The notes beneath the pieces were generated by a model that did not search any database, had not been told where the DNA came from, and worked only from the letters and a program-made list of their open reading frames with translations. 64,000 nt of DNA from Pseudomonas eucalypticola (lineage in GTDB: Bacteria; Pseudomonadota; Gammaproteobacteria; Pseudomonadales; Pseudomonadaceae), in contig NZ_CP056030.1 of the NCBI RefSeq assembly GCF_013374995.1, positions 3,752,501 to 3,816,500 on the forward strand, in the 5' to 3' direction. Made by a program: the position numbers and the translations under genes. Every line of letters begins with the position of its first letter. Position 1 is the stretch's first letter. Of this stretch, positions 8,675 to 17,825 are shown piece after piece.

Positions 8675-10390
8675 TGTGGGGCCGGGCGAAGCTCGGGAAG
8701 GCCGCGCTGCGGGTGTGCCTGATGTACCGCGCCGCCCGCTTCCCGAGCTGGCGCCCGGTCCCACAGGGCACCACCGCGCTGGCGAAACCCACCCTGTGGG
8801 ACCGGGCGAAGCTCGGGAAGGCCGCGCTGCGGTGTGCCTGATGTCCCGCGGCGCCTGCTTCCCGAGCTGGCGCCCGGTCCCACAGGGAACCACCGCGATG
8901 GCGAAACCCACCCTGTGGGACCGGGCGAAGCTCGGGAAGACCGCCCTGCGGTGTGCCTGATGTCCCGCGGCGCCTGCTTCCCGAGCTGGCGCCCGGTCCC
9001 ACAGGGCACCACCGCGCTGGCGAAACCCACCCTGTGGGACCGGGCGAAGCTCGGGAAGGCCGCGCTGCGGTGTGCTTGATGTCCCGCGGCGCCTGCTCCC
9101 CGAGCTGGCGCCCGGTCCCACAGGGCACCACCGCGATGGCGAAACTCACCCTGTGGGACCGGGCGAAGCTCGGGAAGACCGCCCTGCGGTGTGCCTGATG
9201 TCCCGCGGCGCCTGCTTCCCGAGCTGGCGCCCGGTCCCACCGGGCACCACCGCGCTGGCGAAACTTACCCCGTGGGACCGAGCGAAGCTCGGGAAGGCCG
9301 CCCTGCGGTGTGCCTGATGTACCGCGCCGCCTGCTTCCCGAGCTGGCGCCCGGTCCCACAAGGTGAACCACCGCGATGGCGAAACTCACCCTGTGGGACC
9401 GGGCGAAGCTCGGGAAGGCCACCCTGCGGTGCGCCTGATGTACCGCGCCGCCTGCTTCCCGAGCTGGCGCCCGGTCCCACCGGGCACCACCGCGCTGGCG
9501 AAACCCACCCTGTGGGACCGAGCGAAGCTCGGGAAGGCCGCGCTGCGGTGTGCCTGATGTACCGCGCCGCCTGCTTCCCGAGCTGGCGCCCGGTCCCACC
9601 GGGCACCACCGCGCTGGCGAAACTTACCCCGTGGGACCGGGCGAAGCTCGGGAAGACCGCCCTGCGGTGTGCCTGATGTCCCGCGCCGCCTGCTTCCCGA
9701 GCTGGCGCCCGGTCCCACAAGGTGAACCACCGCGATGGCGAAACTTACCCTGTGGGACCGGGCGAAGCTCGGGAAGGCCGCCCTGCGGTGTGCCTGATGT
9801 ACCGCGCCGCCTGCTTCCCGAGCTGGCGCCCGGTCCCACAAGGTGAACCACCGCGATGGCGAAACTTACCCTGTGGGACCGGGCGAAGCTCGGGAAGGCC
9901 GCCCTGCGGTGTGCCTGATGTCTCGCGGCGCCTGCTTCCCGAGCTGGCGCCCGGTCCCACAGGGCACCACCGCGATGGCGAAACTTACCCTGTGGGACCG
10001 GGCGAAGCTCGGGAAGGCCACCCTGCGGTGTGCCTGATGTCCCGCGGCGCCTGCTCCCCGAGCTGGCGCCCGGTCCCACAGGGCACCACCGCGATGGCGA
10101 AACTTACCCTGTGGGGCCGGGCGAAGCTCGGGAAGGCCGCCCTGCGGTGTGCCTGATGTACCGCGGCGCCTGCTTCCCGAGCTGGCGCCCGGTCCCACAG
10201 GGCACCACCGCGATGGCGAAACTTACCCTGTGGGACCGGGCGAAGCTCGGGAAGGCCGCCCTGCGGTGTGCCTGATGTCCCGCGCCGCCTGCTTCCCGAG
10301 CTGGCGCCCGGTCCCACAGGGAACCACCGCGATGGCGAAACTTACCCTGTGGGACCGGGCGAAGCTCGGGAAGGCCGCCCTGCGGTGTGC
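8675..10390. repeat. Tandem array of 15 REP-pair (BIME-like) units, period 119-121 bp
   Basis: The anchor GAAGCTCGGGAAG recurs 15 times, ending near 8700, 8820, 8939, 9058, 9177, 9296, 9417, 9536, 9655, 9776, 9897, 10016, 10135, 10254 and 10373. Most steps are 119 bp; 120-121 bp steps come mainly from an AAGGTGAACC variant linker. Each unit holds two inverted arms: CTTCCCGAGCTGGCGCCCGG followed by TCCCACA, and its near-complement TGTGGGACCGGGCGAAGCTC followed by GGGAAG. The period is not a multiple of three and the spurious open frames shift from unit to unit, so it is not a gene. The array fills the whole gap between zapE and the sugar dehydrogenase, ending 5 nt from the latter's stop codon. 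No RAYT transposase is visible in the window. Confidence 0.95.
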
Positions 10391-10394
10391 CGTA

Positions 10395-11540
10395 TCAGTG
10401 CGAAGGTTGCTGCAAGCCCACACGCAGCAATTGCCCATCATCGGCGTCGGTAAGTACGTACAGGTAGCCATCGGGGCCCTGGCGCACGTCACGGATTCTC
10501 GATTTCAACTCCCCCAGCAGGCGTTCCTCGTGGTTGACCTTGTCGCCCTCGAACGTCAGGCGAATCAGTGCCTGGTCGCTCAAGGCGCCAATGAACAGAT
10601 CGTGCTGCCACGCCTTGAAACGGTCCGCGTCGTAGAACGCCATGCCGCTGATGGCCGGCGACTTGGGCCAGAAGAACACCGGGTCCTTGACGCCCGCCAG
10701 GGAGGTGCCCTTGGCTTCGGCGATCGGTACGCCGCTGTAGTCGATGCCGTGGGTCGCACGTGGCCAGCCGTAATTCTGGCCACGCTCGATGACGTTGATC
10801 TCGTCACCACCCCGTGGCCCATGTTCATGGGTCCACAGGGTGCCGGTCCAGGGGTTCAGGGCCGCACCTTGCTGGTTGCGGTGGCCATAGGACCAGATCT
10901 CGGGCCGAGCGCCCTTCTGCCCCACGAAGGGGTTGTCGTCGGGCACGCGCCCGTCGGGGAAGAGGCGCACCACCTTGCCCTGCAGCTTGCTCAGATCCTG
11001 GGCAGTAGGCCGCCGGTTGTTCTCGCCCAAGGCGATGAACAGGTAGCCGTCCCGGTCGAATACCAACCGTGAACCAAAGTGTTCGCCGGTGGACAGCTTG
11101 GGTTGCTGGCGGAAGATCACGGTGAAGTTGTCCAGGTGCGTCAGGTCGTCGGACAGGCGCCCGCGCCCCACGGCCGTGCCCGCCTTGCCGTCGGGGCCGG
11201 CTTCGGCGAAGGACAAGTACACCAGGCGGTCTTCGCGGAACTGCGGCGACAGCGCCACGTCCAGCAGGCCGCCCTGGCCATGGGCCCACACCGCAGGGCC
11301 GCCACTGACGGGCGCCGACAGCTTGCCTTCGGGGCTTACCACCCGCAGGGTGCCGGGCCGCTCGGTCACCAGGTAGCCTGTGTGGTCGGGCAGAAACGCC
11401 AGGGCCCAGGGGTGATGCAGGCCTTGCACCACCGGGGTGACGCTCAAGGGCCCCAATTCGCTTTTATAGGTCACAGCGCCCGCGGCGTGGGCCAACAGCG
11501 GGACGGCCAGCAAAGTAGCCAGCCAGGTAGCTCGAAACAT
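10395..11540 (-). CDS. PQQ-dependent aldose sugar dehydrogenase (YliI-like), secreted
   Basis: 381 residues with a signal peptide (MFRATWLATLLAVPLLAHAA). The six-bladed beta-propeller of the soluble glucose/sorbosone dehydrogenase family is recognisable from VVQGLHHPWALAFLPD, GTLRVVSPEGK, EHFGSRLVFDRDGYLFIALG, YGHRNQQGAALNPWTGTLW with HEHGPRGGDEIN, and the terminal DVRQGPDGYLYVLTD. It oxidises aldose sugars in the periplasm using PQQ and calcium. The start is ATG at 11540 with GGAAGGA upstream. The stop codon abuts the repeat array, which may therefore shape the 3' end of this transcript. It is preceded by a small secreted-protein gene on the same strand. Confidence 0.9.
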   Translation of the reverse strand: MFRATWLATLLAVPLLAHAAGAVTYKSELGPLSVTPVVQGLHHPWALAFLPDHTGYLVTERPGTLRVVSPEGKLSAPVSGGPAVWAHGQGGLLDVALSPQFREDRLVYLSFAEAGPDGKAGTAVGRGRLSDDLTHLDNFTVIFRQQPKLSTGEHFGSRLVFDRDGYLFIALGENNRRPTAQDLSKLQGKVVRLFPDGRVPDDNPFVGQKGARPEIWSYGHRNQQGAALNPWTGTLWTHEHGPRGGDEINVIERGQNYGWPRATHGIDYSGVPIAEAKGTSLAGVKDPVFFWPKSPAISGMAFYDADRFKAWQHDLFIGALSDQALIRLTFEGDKVNHEERLLGELKSRIRDVRQGPDGYLYVLTDADDGQLLRVGLQQPSH

Positions 11541-11561
11541 GGGCGATTCCTTCCGTGGGCT

Positions 11562-11855
11562 TCAGTTGTTGTCCGCCGGGCGAGGCACCGGCGGGCTGGG
11601 TGCGACGGGCGCCGAGGGTGCAGGACGCAGGTTATTGCCATTGCCGATACGGCCGTTCTGCAGCGTGGGCGGCTGCGGGTTGACCTGGCGTTGCAGGTTC
11701 GGGGAGGTGGGCGTAACCGGGCGCGTGCCCTGCATGCTGTTGGGGTTGGCCCGGCGCACGGCGCTGTTGTACGGGTTGCCAGCGTCGGTGGCGGCGCTGG
11801 CGCTGGTGGCGACGGCCAGGAGCAGTGAGGCGAGCAGTAACGGGTAGCGGCGCAT
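11562..11855 (-). CDS. Small secreted Pro/Asn-rich hypothetical protein
   Basis: 97 residues; I do not recognise a family. It has an N-terminal signal peptide (RRYPLLLASLLLAVATSASA, predicted cut after ASA) and a mature region of about 75 residues rich in Pro, Asn and Arg with no Cys (NPYNSAVRRANPNSMQGTRP, later SPPVPRPADNN). The frame stays open upstream to 12779, but that part is antisense to the LEA2 lipoprotein gene, so I start at ATG 11855. It ends 21 nt before the sugar dehydrogenase start and could be co-transcribed with it. An inverted pair GGTAGC/GCTACC lies upstream near 11885-11908. Confidence 0.7.
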   Translation of the reverse strand: MRRYPLLLASLLLAVATSASAATDAGNPYNSAVRRANPNSMQGTRPVTPTSPNLQRQVNPQPPTLQNGRIGNGNNLRPAPSAPVAPSPPVPRPADNN

Positions 11856-12035
11856 GGTGCAGTCCCCCGAGCGAAATACTGACGGTAGCTTCATTGGAAC
11901 GGCTACCGGGGTGAGCGTTCGATGAAACCTGCGGCCATACGTAACATTTTGTGCCTCGACGGCCCTGCCGCCCCGCGAACCCTGGGGCCTGCGAACGGTC
12001 TCATGCTGCGCCGTCCATGACCAGAGAGTGCTTCC

Positions 12036-12575
12036 ATGCCCCGATACCTGCTTGCTGCGTTGCGCCACTACCTGCTGCTGATGCTGCTGGTGGGCCTGAG
12101 CGCCTGCGCCCTGCTGCCGCCCCGCGACCCCATCAACATCAACGTGGTGGGCATCGAGCCCTTGCAGGGGCAGGACCTGGAAGTGCGGTTTGCCGTGAAG
12201 ATCCGCCTGCAGAACCCCAACGAAGACAGCTACAGCTACAACGGGGTGGCCCTGAACCTGGACGTCAATGGCCGGCCGCTGGCCTCGGGGGTGAGCAATG
12301 AAAGCGGCACGCTGGCCCGCTTTTCGGAAACCATCGTCACCGTGCCCGTCAGCGTCACCGCGTTCAGCGTGCTGCGCCAGACCCTGGGCCTGAGCCAGAC
12401 CCAGTCCCTGGACAACCTGCCCTATGAACTGCACGGCAAGTTGGCCAACGGCCTGTTCGGCACCGTGCGCTTCAGTGACCACGGCAACCTGTCGCTGGCG
12501 CCGGTGGCCGCCGGGCCGGCAAGCGCGCCAGACAGCAACCCCTACAAAAACACCCGCTGGCCCGCCACCCCGTGA
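12036..12575 (+). CDS. LEA type 2 (WHy-domain) lipoprotein
   Basis: 179 residues. The signal ends in a lipobox, LLVGLSAC, so the protein is probably lipid-anchored. The mature part matches the water-stress/hypersensitive-response (WHy) LEA14-type beta-sandwich: ININVVGIEPLQGQDLEVRF, LQNPNEDSYSYNGVALNLDV, LASGVSN, then TVTVPVSVTAF-like strands. Bacterial members are desiccation- or stress-linked but biochemically obscure. No Asp follows the lipobox Cys (the next residues are ALLPP), which fits outer-membrane sorting. It converges with the LysE gene, with 11 nt between stop codons. Confidence 0.85.
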   Translation: MPRYLLAALRHYLLLMLLVGLSACALLPPRDPININVVGIEPLQGQDLEVRFAVKIRLQNPNEDSYSYNGVALNLDVNGRPLASGVSNESGTLARFSETIVTVPVSVTAFSVLRQTLGLSQTQSLDNLPYELHGKLANGLFGTVRFSDHGNLSLAPVAAGPASAPDSNPYKNTRWPATP

Positions 12576-12586
12576 CAGGCCGGCAT

Positions 12587-13213
12587 TCAGGGGCGGCTGA
12601 GCAAAGCCAGGCGCACCGCCAGCGCCATGAGCACCGTCGCCAGCCCCAGTGACTGGACCCTGGCCCAGCGCCCCTTGCTGGCCAGGCGACGGTGGATGGC
12701 GGCGCCGAACACCCCCAGCACCGAATGGAACACCGTGGCCGTCAGCGCCAGCATCACCCCCAGCTGAATCAATTGCCACCCCACCTGCCCCTGTTCCGGT
12801 CGCACGAACTGCGGCAGGAACACCATGAAGAACAACAGCGCCTTGGGGTTAAGCAGGCTATTGAGCGTCGCCGAGAACAGGATGCGCGCCAGCGGCAGCG
12901 AGTCGTCACTGTTCAATGCCCCCAGGCCGCCACCGCGCAGGGTCTTGAACGCCAGCCATAGCAGATACAACGCCCCCGCATAGCGAATCAGGTCGAACGA
13001 TGGCGGCCAGCTGGCCACCAGTGCGGTCACCCCGGTCGCGGTCAGCACGGCCAGGCTGAGGTCGGCGATGGTAATGCCCGCGGCCGCCATCAACCCGCCC
13101 CGCCAGCCCCGGGCGATTGCCTGGCTGAGCACGAACGCCATGTTGGGGCCGGGTGACAGCAGTAATAGAATGACAGCCAGGAAAAAGACGGGAAGCGTGT
13201 CGAGCGAGACCAT
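12587..13213 (-). CDS. LysE-family amino-acid exporter
   Basis: 208-residue inner-membrane protein of the LysE/RhtB superfamily, which exports amino acids by proton exchange. The hallmark N-terminal segment is present: TLPVFFLAVILLLLSPGPNM with the conserved SPGPNM, then QAIARGWRGGLMAAAGI. Five to six hydrophobic helices follow, including LNPKALLFFMVFLPQFV, another family signature. The frame extends upstream to 13282, but MVSLDTLPVFF at 13213 is the family-typical start. The substrate is unknown. A tail-to-tail arrangement with the LEA2 lipoprotein implies separate transcription. Confidence 0.9.
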   Translation of the reverse strand: MVSLDTLPVFFLAVILLLLSPGPNMAFVLSQAIARGWRGGLMAAAGITIADLSLAVLTATGVTALVASWPPSFDLIRYAGALYLLWLAFKTLRGGGLGALNSDDSLPLARILFSATLNSLLNPKALLFFMVFLPQFVRPEQGQVGWQLIQLGVMLALTATVFHSVLGVFGAAIHRRLASKGRWARVQSLGLATVLMALAVRLALLSRP

Positions 13214-13327
13214 GGCGGGGGCGTCCGTGCGTGGCGAAAACGAGCGCACAGGATAGTCGCGGCAAACCGGGCCGTCCTGCAACAGCTGCGCGCGATTTCA
13301 CCGGGTCAGTTGCCAGGACACGCGGCG

Positions 13328-14764
13328 TCACGCATTCCCCGCCCACACCGCTGGGCGACGTTGGGCCCAGGGCAGTGCCCGTTCCAACTGCCCCGCCAGC
13401 CCCAACAGCAATCCCTCATCCCCGAACCTGCCCATGAACTGCATGCCAATGGGCAAACCCGTCAGAGGGTCATGGGCAAGCGGCACCGACATGGCTGGCG
13501 CCCCCACGACATTGGCCAGCGCCGTGAACGGCGACTGGTTGAACACATGGTTCATCCAGCCCCACCCATCCAGTTGCTCCTGCTGTGCGTTGTAGGTGCC
13601 CAGCATCGGCGCCAGCCCCGGTAATGTGGGCGATAGCAGCACATCGTGAGCTTCAAGCAAACCACCGGCGTGGCGGGCGACGATGTTGCGCTCGTACAGT
13701 GCGCCCAGCAACTCGGTGGCCGACAGCGCCTTGCCTTGCCGGTACAGCGCCAGGGTCGCCGGTTCCAGGGTATGGGTATCAATGCTGCGCCCCGTCGCGG
13801 CGGCGATGGCATCGATCCAGGCTGCGGTGTTGGACGACCAGAAGCGTGCGTTGAGCGCCACGAAAGCTTCCCAACTGACGCCAATGTCAACCGCCACCGG
13901 CTCGACCCGGTGGCCAAGCGCCTCAAGATGGCCAACCGTCTGCAGCAACGCATTGTGCACGGCAGGGTGCAGTGCCTCGCCGTTCAGTGGGCTCGTTTGC
14001 AGGCCGATACGCAATGGCCGTGGCGGACGTTGGCACAGTGCCAGAAAGCTCGCTTCAGGGGCCTGTATATGGAAGGGGTCGCCGGCGGCGTGGCCGTGGA
14101 TGGCATCCAGCAATGCGGCGCTGTCACGTACCGAGCGCGTCAGCACCCCGTGAACCGCCAGGCCACTCCACACCTCATCCACCTCCGGCCCCATGGGCAC
14201 CCGCCCGCGGCTGGGCTTCAAGCCAAACAGCCCGCACAGTGACGCGGGCACACGGATGGAACCACCGCCATCGGTGGCGTGAGCCACCGGCACCATCCCC
14301 GCTGCCACGGCCACCCCGGCACCGCCACTGGACCCACCGGCACTGCGCGCGACATCCCAGGGGTTGCGCGTGGGCCCCAGCAGGCGGCTTTCGGTAGTGG
14401 TGCTGGCGGCAAACTCCGGTGTGGCGGTTCTGCCCAGCGCCAACAACCCGGCACGACGAAAGCGCCGCATCAACTCCGAATCGCTCTGCGCGGTGCAACC
14501 GAGTGCCAGCGCACTGCCCAGTTCATTGCGCCGCCCGGCCGCGGTGATGCCCAGGTCCTTGAGCAGCAATGGCACGCCGCGGAGCGGCCCTTCGACAACG
14601 CCCGGCTCATCGGTCCAGACCTCGACCACGGCGTTGAGTTGCGGGTTGACGGCCTGGAGGGCCTGCAACGCTACAGCGCGAACCTGTGACGCACTCATCT
14701 GGCCGTCACGGATGAGCTGCGCCAGGCCCGTTGCATCCAGGGCCGCATATTCAGACAGATGCAT
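13328..14764 (-). CDS. Amidase (amidase signature family)
   Basis: 478 residues. The Ser-cisSer-Lys catalytic machinery is visible: Lys in VPLLLKDLG (about residue 72), and the amidase signature [20 protein letters not shown] followed by [20 protein letters not shown]. It hydrolyses an amide bond; the substrate is unknown. The start is ATG at 14764 with GGAG seven bases upstream; a TTG at 14776 is in frame but less likely. It is divergent from a TetR regulator, and the 99-bp gap carries three matched operator-like sites, so it is very probably the regulator's target. It could also be a GatA-like or 6-aminohexanoate-type amidase, but there is no GatB/C partner nearby. Confidence 0.92.
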   Translation of the reverse strand: MHLSEYAALDATGLAQLIRDGQMSASQVRAVALQALQAVNPQLNAVVEVWTDEPGVVEGPLRGVPLLLKDLGITAAGRRNELGSALALGCTAQSDSELMRRFRRAGLLALGRTATPEFAASTTTESRLLGPTRNPWDVARSAGGSSGGAGVAVAAGMVPVAHATDGGGSIRVPASLCGLFGLKPSRGRVPMGPEVDEVWSGLAVHGVLTRSVRDSAALLDAIHGHAAGDPFHIQAPEASFLALCQRPPRPLRIGLQTSPLNGEALHPAVHNALLQTVGHLEALGHRVEPVAVDIGVSWEAFVALNARFWSSNTAAWIDAIAAATGRSIDTHTLEPATLALYRQGKALSATELLGALYERNIVARHAGGLLEAHDVLLSPTLPGLAPMLGTYNAQQEQLDGWGWMNHVFNQSPFTALANVVGAPAMSVPLAHDPLTGLPIGMQFMGRFGDEGLLLGLAGQLERALPWAQRRPAVWAGNA

Positions 14765-14788
14765 GAAGATCTCCAACTAGGTATGATC

Positions 14789-14844
14789 GATACTGATCGG
14801 TATCAAACAATACCAATAAGTATCGTGCGATACCATACAGTATC
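14789..14844. promoter_or_regulatory. Three 16-bp inverted-repeat operators spaced exactly 20 bp
   Basis: Sites at 14789-14804, 14809-14824 and 14829-14844 have the form GATAC-N6-GTATC (the middle one starts AATAC). The first, GATACTGATCGGTATC, is palindromic apart from one central mismatched pair. Starts are exactly 20 bp apart, about two helical turns, so dimers would line up on one DNA face. An overlapping near-palindrome GTATCGTGCGATAC joins sites two and three. The block fills the gap between the divergent amidase and TetR genes, as expected for an autoregulated repressor controlling both. Confidence 0.75.
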
Positions 14845-14863
14845 GCACCGACAGGAGATTTTC

Positions 14864-15457
14864 ATGCGCCTCCAACGCACCCCTCAGCTACCGCCCCGGG
14901 AACGCATCATTGATGCTGCCCAGGCGCTTTTCATGGAACAAGGGATTTCGCGCGTCAGCGTTGACGCGATCGCCGCACTGGCGGCATCGACGAAAATGAC
15001 CGTGTACCGGCATTTCGAGAGCAAGGATGTGCTGATCCTGGATTGGCTGGAGGGCCTGACGGCCAACTACAGCGGGGTGCTCGACCGGTTGGCGGCTGAC
15101 CACCCCGACGCCCCCGACCAGCAACTGCTGGGCTTCGTCGCGTACATCGTCCAGGACCTGGAGCGCTCGGGCTATCGCGGCTGCCCCTTCACCAACACCC
15201 TGGCCGAGCTGCCAGACGACGCGCACCCGGCACGGGCACTGATTCAAGCGCACAAGCAGCGGCAGTTTGCGCGATTGACCGAGCTGTGTACCCGCATCTG
15301 GCTCGACGAACCGCAGGAAGTCGCCGAGGAACTGACCTTGCTGATGGAGGGCGCTCAGGTTGTGGCGCAGAACAAGGGCCTGGCGAACCCAGGTGAGCGC
15401 TTGACACGCATGGTACAGCGACGGCTCCAGGCGGTGTCATCGCTCTGCCCCCAGTGA
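14864..15457 (+). CDS. TetR/AcrR-family transcriptional regulator
   Basis: 197 residues. The N-terminal TetR helix-turn-helix is clear: PRERIIDAAQALFMEQGISR, VSVDAIAALAASTKMTVYRH then FESKDVLI. The ligand domain includes GCPFTNTLAELPDDAHPARA, typical of a subgroup with a conserved Cys-Pro-Phe. The start is ATG at 14864 with AGGAG seven bases upstream; the frame's upstream extension to 14759 crosses the operators and is rejected. Divergent from the amidase gene and preceded by three phased operators, it is probably an autorepressor that also controls the amidase. Confidence 0.9.
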   Translation: MRLQRTPQLPPRERIIDAAQALFMEQGISRVSVDAIAALAASTKMTVYRHFESKDVLILDWLEGLTANYSGVLDRLAADHPDAPDQQLLGFVAYIVQDLERSGYRGCPFTNTLAELPDDAHPARALIQAHKQRQFARLTELCTRIWLDEPQEVAEELTLLMEGAQVVAQNKGLANPGERLTRMVQRRLQAVSSLCPQ

Positions 15458-15488
15458 TTCTGCGCACTGGCACAAGCAGCCATGGGGG

Positions 15489-16802
15489 TCAGGCGCGACG
15501 GCCCAGTTCCCGGGCCAACTGGTCACGATCGAGCTCTTTTTCCCAGGCGGACACCACCAGCGTCGCAACACCATTGCCCACCAGGTTGGTCATGGCAAGC
15601 CCGGTGCCCATGAAGCGATGGATACCCAGGATCAGCACCATCCCTGCCACCGGTACCAGCGGCACGACCATGAGGGTGCTGGTGAGCATGACGAAGGCCG
15701 CCCCGGAGACGCCGCTGGCGCCTTTGGAGGTCAACATGGCGACCAGCACCAGCGTCAATTGCTGGGACAGTGACAAATCGATATTCAACGCCTGGGCGAT
15801 GAACAGCACGGCCATGGTCAAGTAAATGTTGGTGCCATCCAGGTTGAATGAATAACCGGTCGGGATCACCAACCCCACGACAGGCTTGGAACAGCCCAGG
15901 CGCTGCATTTTTTCCATGATCTGCGGCAACACCACTTCCGATGAGCTGGTACCGAGCACCACCAGCAGCTCTTCCTTGATATAGCCCAGGAAGCGCAAGA
16001 TATTGAAGCCACAGATTTTCGCGACGGCCCCCAGCACCACGATCACGAACAGCGCGCACAGCACGTAGAAGCACCCCACCAGCTTGAGCAGCGGCAGCAG
16101 CGAGCCGACACCGTAGGTGCCCACGGTGAATGCCATTGCGCCGAATGCCCCCAGGGCAGACAGCTTGGCGATGATATGAACGATGCGAAAGAACACCCCG
16201 GACAGGCCTTCGATCATGGCGTAGACCGGCCGCCCCTTCTCGCCCATGGACGAAAGGGCGCAACCGAACAGGACCGACACCAGCAGGATACACAGCACGT
16301 TGCCTTCGGCGAACGCTTGAACGAAGGTCGAGGGAATGATGCCGAGCAGGAAGTCGACCATGTGCAAGTGCTCAGCCTTCTGCGCAAAGCCGGTCACAGC
16401 CGAGGCATCGAGGGTGTTCACGTCGACATTGAAGCCACCCCCGGGATTCAACAGGTGGCCGCCGACCAAGCCGATCACCAGTGATACCGATGAGATGATT
16501 TCAAAATAGAGCAGCGCCTTGCCGCCCACCCTTCCGACCTTCTTCAAATCCTGCATCCCCGCGATACCGGTGACCACGGTACAGAACACAACGGGGCCGA
16601 TGATCATCTTGATCAACCGGATGAACCCGTCGCCCAGCGGCTTGAGGTCAGCGGCAAAAGCAGGCCAGAAGTGGCCCACGGCAATACCGGCACATATCCC
16701 CAGCACTACCTGAAAGTACAGGGCGCGATAGAACGGCTGCCGGGCGTTTGCATGAGGAACGGGCGGCGCTTTCACGGGGGCGGCTACAGGGCGGGAAGTC
16801 AT
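15489..16802 (-). CDS. dctA: Dicarboxylate/amino acid:cation symporter (DctA type)
   Basis: 437-residue inner-membrane symporter (DAACS family) for C4-dicarboxylates or similar anions. Conserved stretches include [40 protein letters not shown], a Ser-rich loop ([17 protein letters not shown], the re-entrant loop HP1), [20 protein letters not shown] and [14 protein letters not shown] HP2 ([16 protein letters not shown]). The 25-residue N-terminus before FYRALYF is longer and more basic/Pro-rich than in standard DctA. It lies 52 nt downstream of a PDC-hydrolase-like gene on the same strand, so it is likely a paralogue importing the substrate of that enzyme rather than the housekeeping succinate transporter. 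Confidence 0.88.
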   Translation of the reverse strand: MTSRPVAAPVKAPPVPHANARQPFYRALYFQVVLGICAGIAVGHFWPAFAADLKPLGDGFIRLIKMIIGPVVFCTVVTGIAGMQDLKKVGRVGGKALLYFEIISSVSLVIGLVGGHLLNPGGGFNVDVNTLDASAVTGFAQKAEHLHMVDFLLGIIPSTFVQAFAEGNVLCILLVSVLFGCALSSMGEKGRPVYAMIEGLSGVFFRIVHIIAKLSALGAFGAMAFTVGTYGVGSLLPLLKLVGCFYVLCALFVIVVLGAVAKICGFNILRFLGYIKEELLVVLGTSSSEVVLPQIMEKMQRLGCSKPVVGLVIPTGYSFNLDGTNIYLTMAVLFIAQALNIDLSLSQQLTLVLVAMLTSKGASGVSGAAFVMLTSTLMVVPLVPVAGMVLILGIHRFMGTGLAMTNLVGNGVATLVVSAWEKELDRDQLARELGRRA

Positions 16803-16854
16803 GGCATCGGGCTCGCTGGCAATCTTATTGTTGGGGGGCGTGTGTGGGCGTGGA

Positions 16855-17718
16855 TCAACGACCGTAGAGCGTGAGCGGATTGTCGACCAACAGCTTGTGA
16901 CGCTGCGCAGGGTCCGGGCAGAACATGGCCATCAGGTCTACGAGCGCGCCATCGTTGGGCATGTCCTGGCTGATATTCGGATGGGGCCAGTCGGTACCCC
17001 ACAGCACGCGATCAGGGGCGGCCTGGATCAGCTGTTCGGCAAAAGGCACGGCGTCCTCAAACGGTCGGCGCCCGGCGGAAACCCGTTCAGCACCGCACAC
17101 CTTGACCCAGGCCAGCGGGTTTTCCATCAGTTCCAGCAAGGCCCGAAACGCGGGCTGCCCGAGGCCATCCCGGGCCTTGACGCGGCCCATGTGGTCGATG
17201 ATGAAAGGCACCGGCATACGCTGCAACCGCTGGGCATAGGTGGAGATATCCTGGGCATCGAGGTGCAGTACCACATGCCACCCCAGGCCGGCCAGGCGGT
17301 CGACCGTCTGATCGAACACTGCCAGGTCGGGGGCACCGCCCAAGTGCGCCACGAAGTTGAACCGCACGCCGCGAACGCCACCGGCATCCAGTGCCTCCAA
17401 CTGCGCATCCGATTCGCTGCCATCGACGATGGCCACGCCCCGGTACCGCCCTTCGCTGCGGGCAATGGCGTCCAGCATGGCGCGGTTGTCACTGCCATGG
17501 CAGCTGGCCTGGACAATAACCCCGCGGGTCAATCCGAGGTAGTCGTGCAGTGAGCGCAATTGCTCGTAGGGTGCATCGGGCGGCGTATAACTGCGGTCGG
17601 GGGCATAGGGAAAATCGACGCCGGGGCCAAACACATGGCAGTGGGCGTCCCAGGCCCCGCGGGGCAGAACGCATGTCGGCCGAACAGGATGTGCATCAGG
17701 AGCAAGGCAGCTGTTCAT
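16855..17718 (-). CDS. Amidohydrolase, 2-pyrone-4,6-dicarboxylate hydrolase-like (LigI type)
   Basis: 287-residue TIM-barrel amidohydrolase. The metal-binding start [53 protein letters not shown] and the late [10 protein letters not shown] (catalytic Asp) are those of the COG3618/PDC hydrolase group. LigI opens a lactone ring (PDC to 4-oxalomesaconate) and needs no metal. Distant homologues act on other lactones, so the exact substrate is uncertain. It shares strand and context with the DctA-type symporter downstream and the LysR gene upstream, which suggests uptake and hydrolysis of a di- or tricarboxylic lactone. A LysR-type box lies 89-107 nt upstream of the start. Confidence 0.82.
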   Translation of the reverse strand: MNSCLAPDAHPVRPTCVLPRGAWDAHCHVFGPGVDFPYAPDRSYTPPDAPYEQLRSLHDYLGLTRGVIVQASCHGSDNRAMLDAIARSEGRYRGVAIVDGSESDAQLEALDAGGVRGVRFNFVAHLGGAPDLAVFDQTVDRLAGLGWHVVLHLDAQDISTYAQRLQRMPVPFIIDHMGRVKARDGLGQPAFRALLELMENPLAWVKVCGAERVSAGRRPFEDAVPFAEQLIQAAPDRVLWGTDWPHPNISQDMPNDGALVDLMAMFCPDPAQRHKLLVDNPLTLYGR

Positions 17719-17806
17719 CTCGGATCCTTAGGTCATTATTTGCGGAAGCGAGGCTGAATGGTGGCGTTGTTGGCCAGGTGCAACAACCGGATGGCTTTTC
17801 TAGCTG

Positions 17807-17825
17807 CTATGCGCGTTTTGCATAG
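17807..17825. promoter_or_regulatory. LysR-type operator (CTATGC-N7-GCATAG)
   Basis: A perfect 6-bp inverted repeat with a 7-nt centre contains the T-N11-A pattern (T17810 to A17822) recognised by LysR regulators. It lies upstream of the PDC-hydrolase-like gene and directly against the stop codon of the LysR gene on the same strand. It fits regulation of the hydrolase-symporter pair by that LysR. Confidence 0.6.

Noticed and set aside
8675..10390. CRISPR array.
   Set aside because: There are no unique spacers, the unit is far too long, and no cas gene is present.
8568..10492. Many open frames of 64-343 codons across the 119-bp array on both strands.
   Set aside because: The repeat period is not a multiple of three, the frames shift between units, and the translations are just the REP arms read repeatedly.
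11856..12779. N-terminal extension of the small secreted protein to 405 residues.
   Set aside because: The extension is antisense to the LEA2 lipoprotein and LysE genes and hides a clear signal peptide at 11855.
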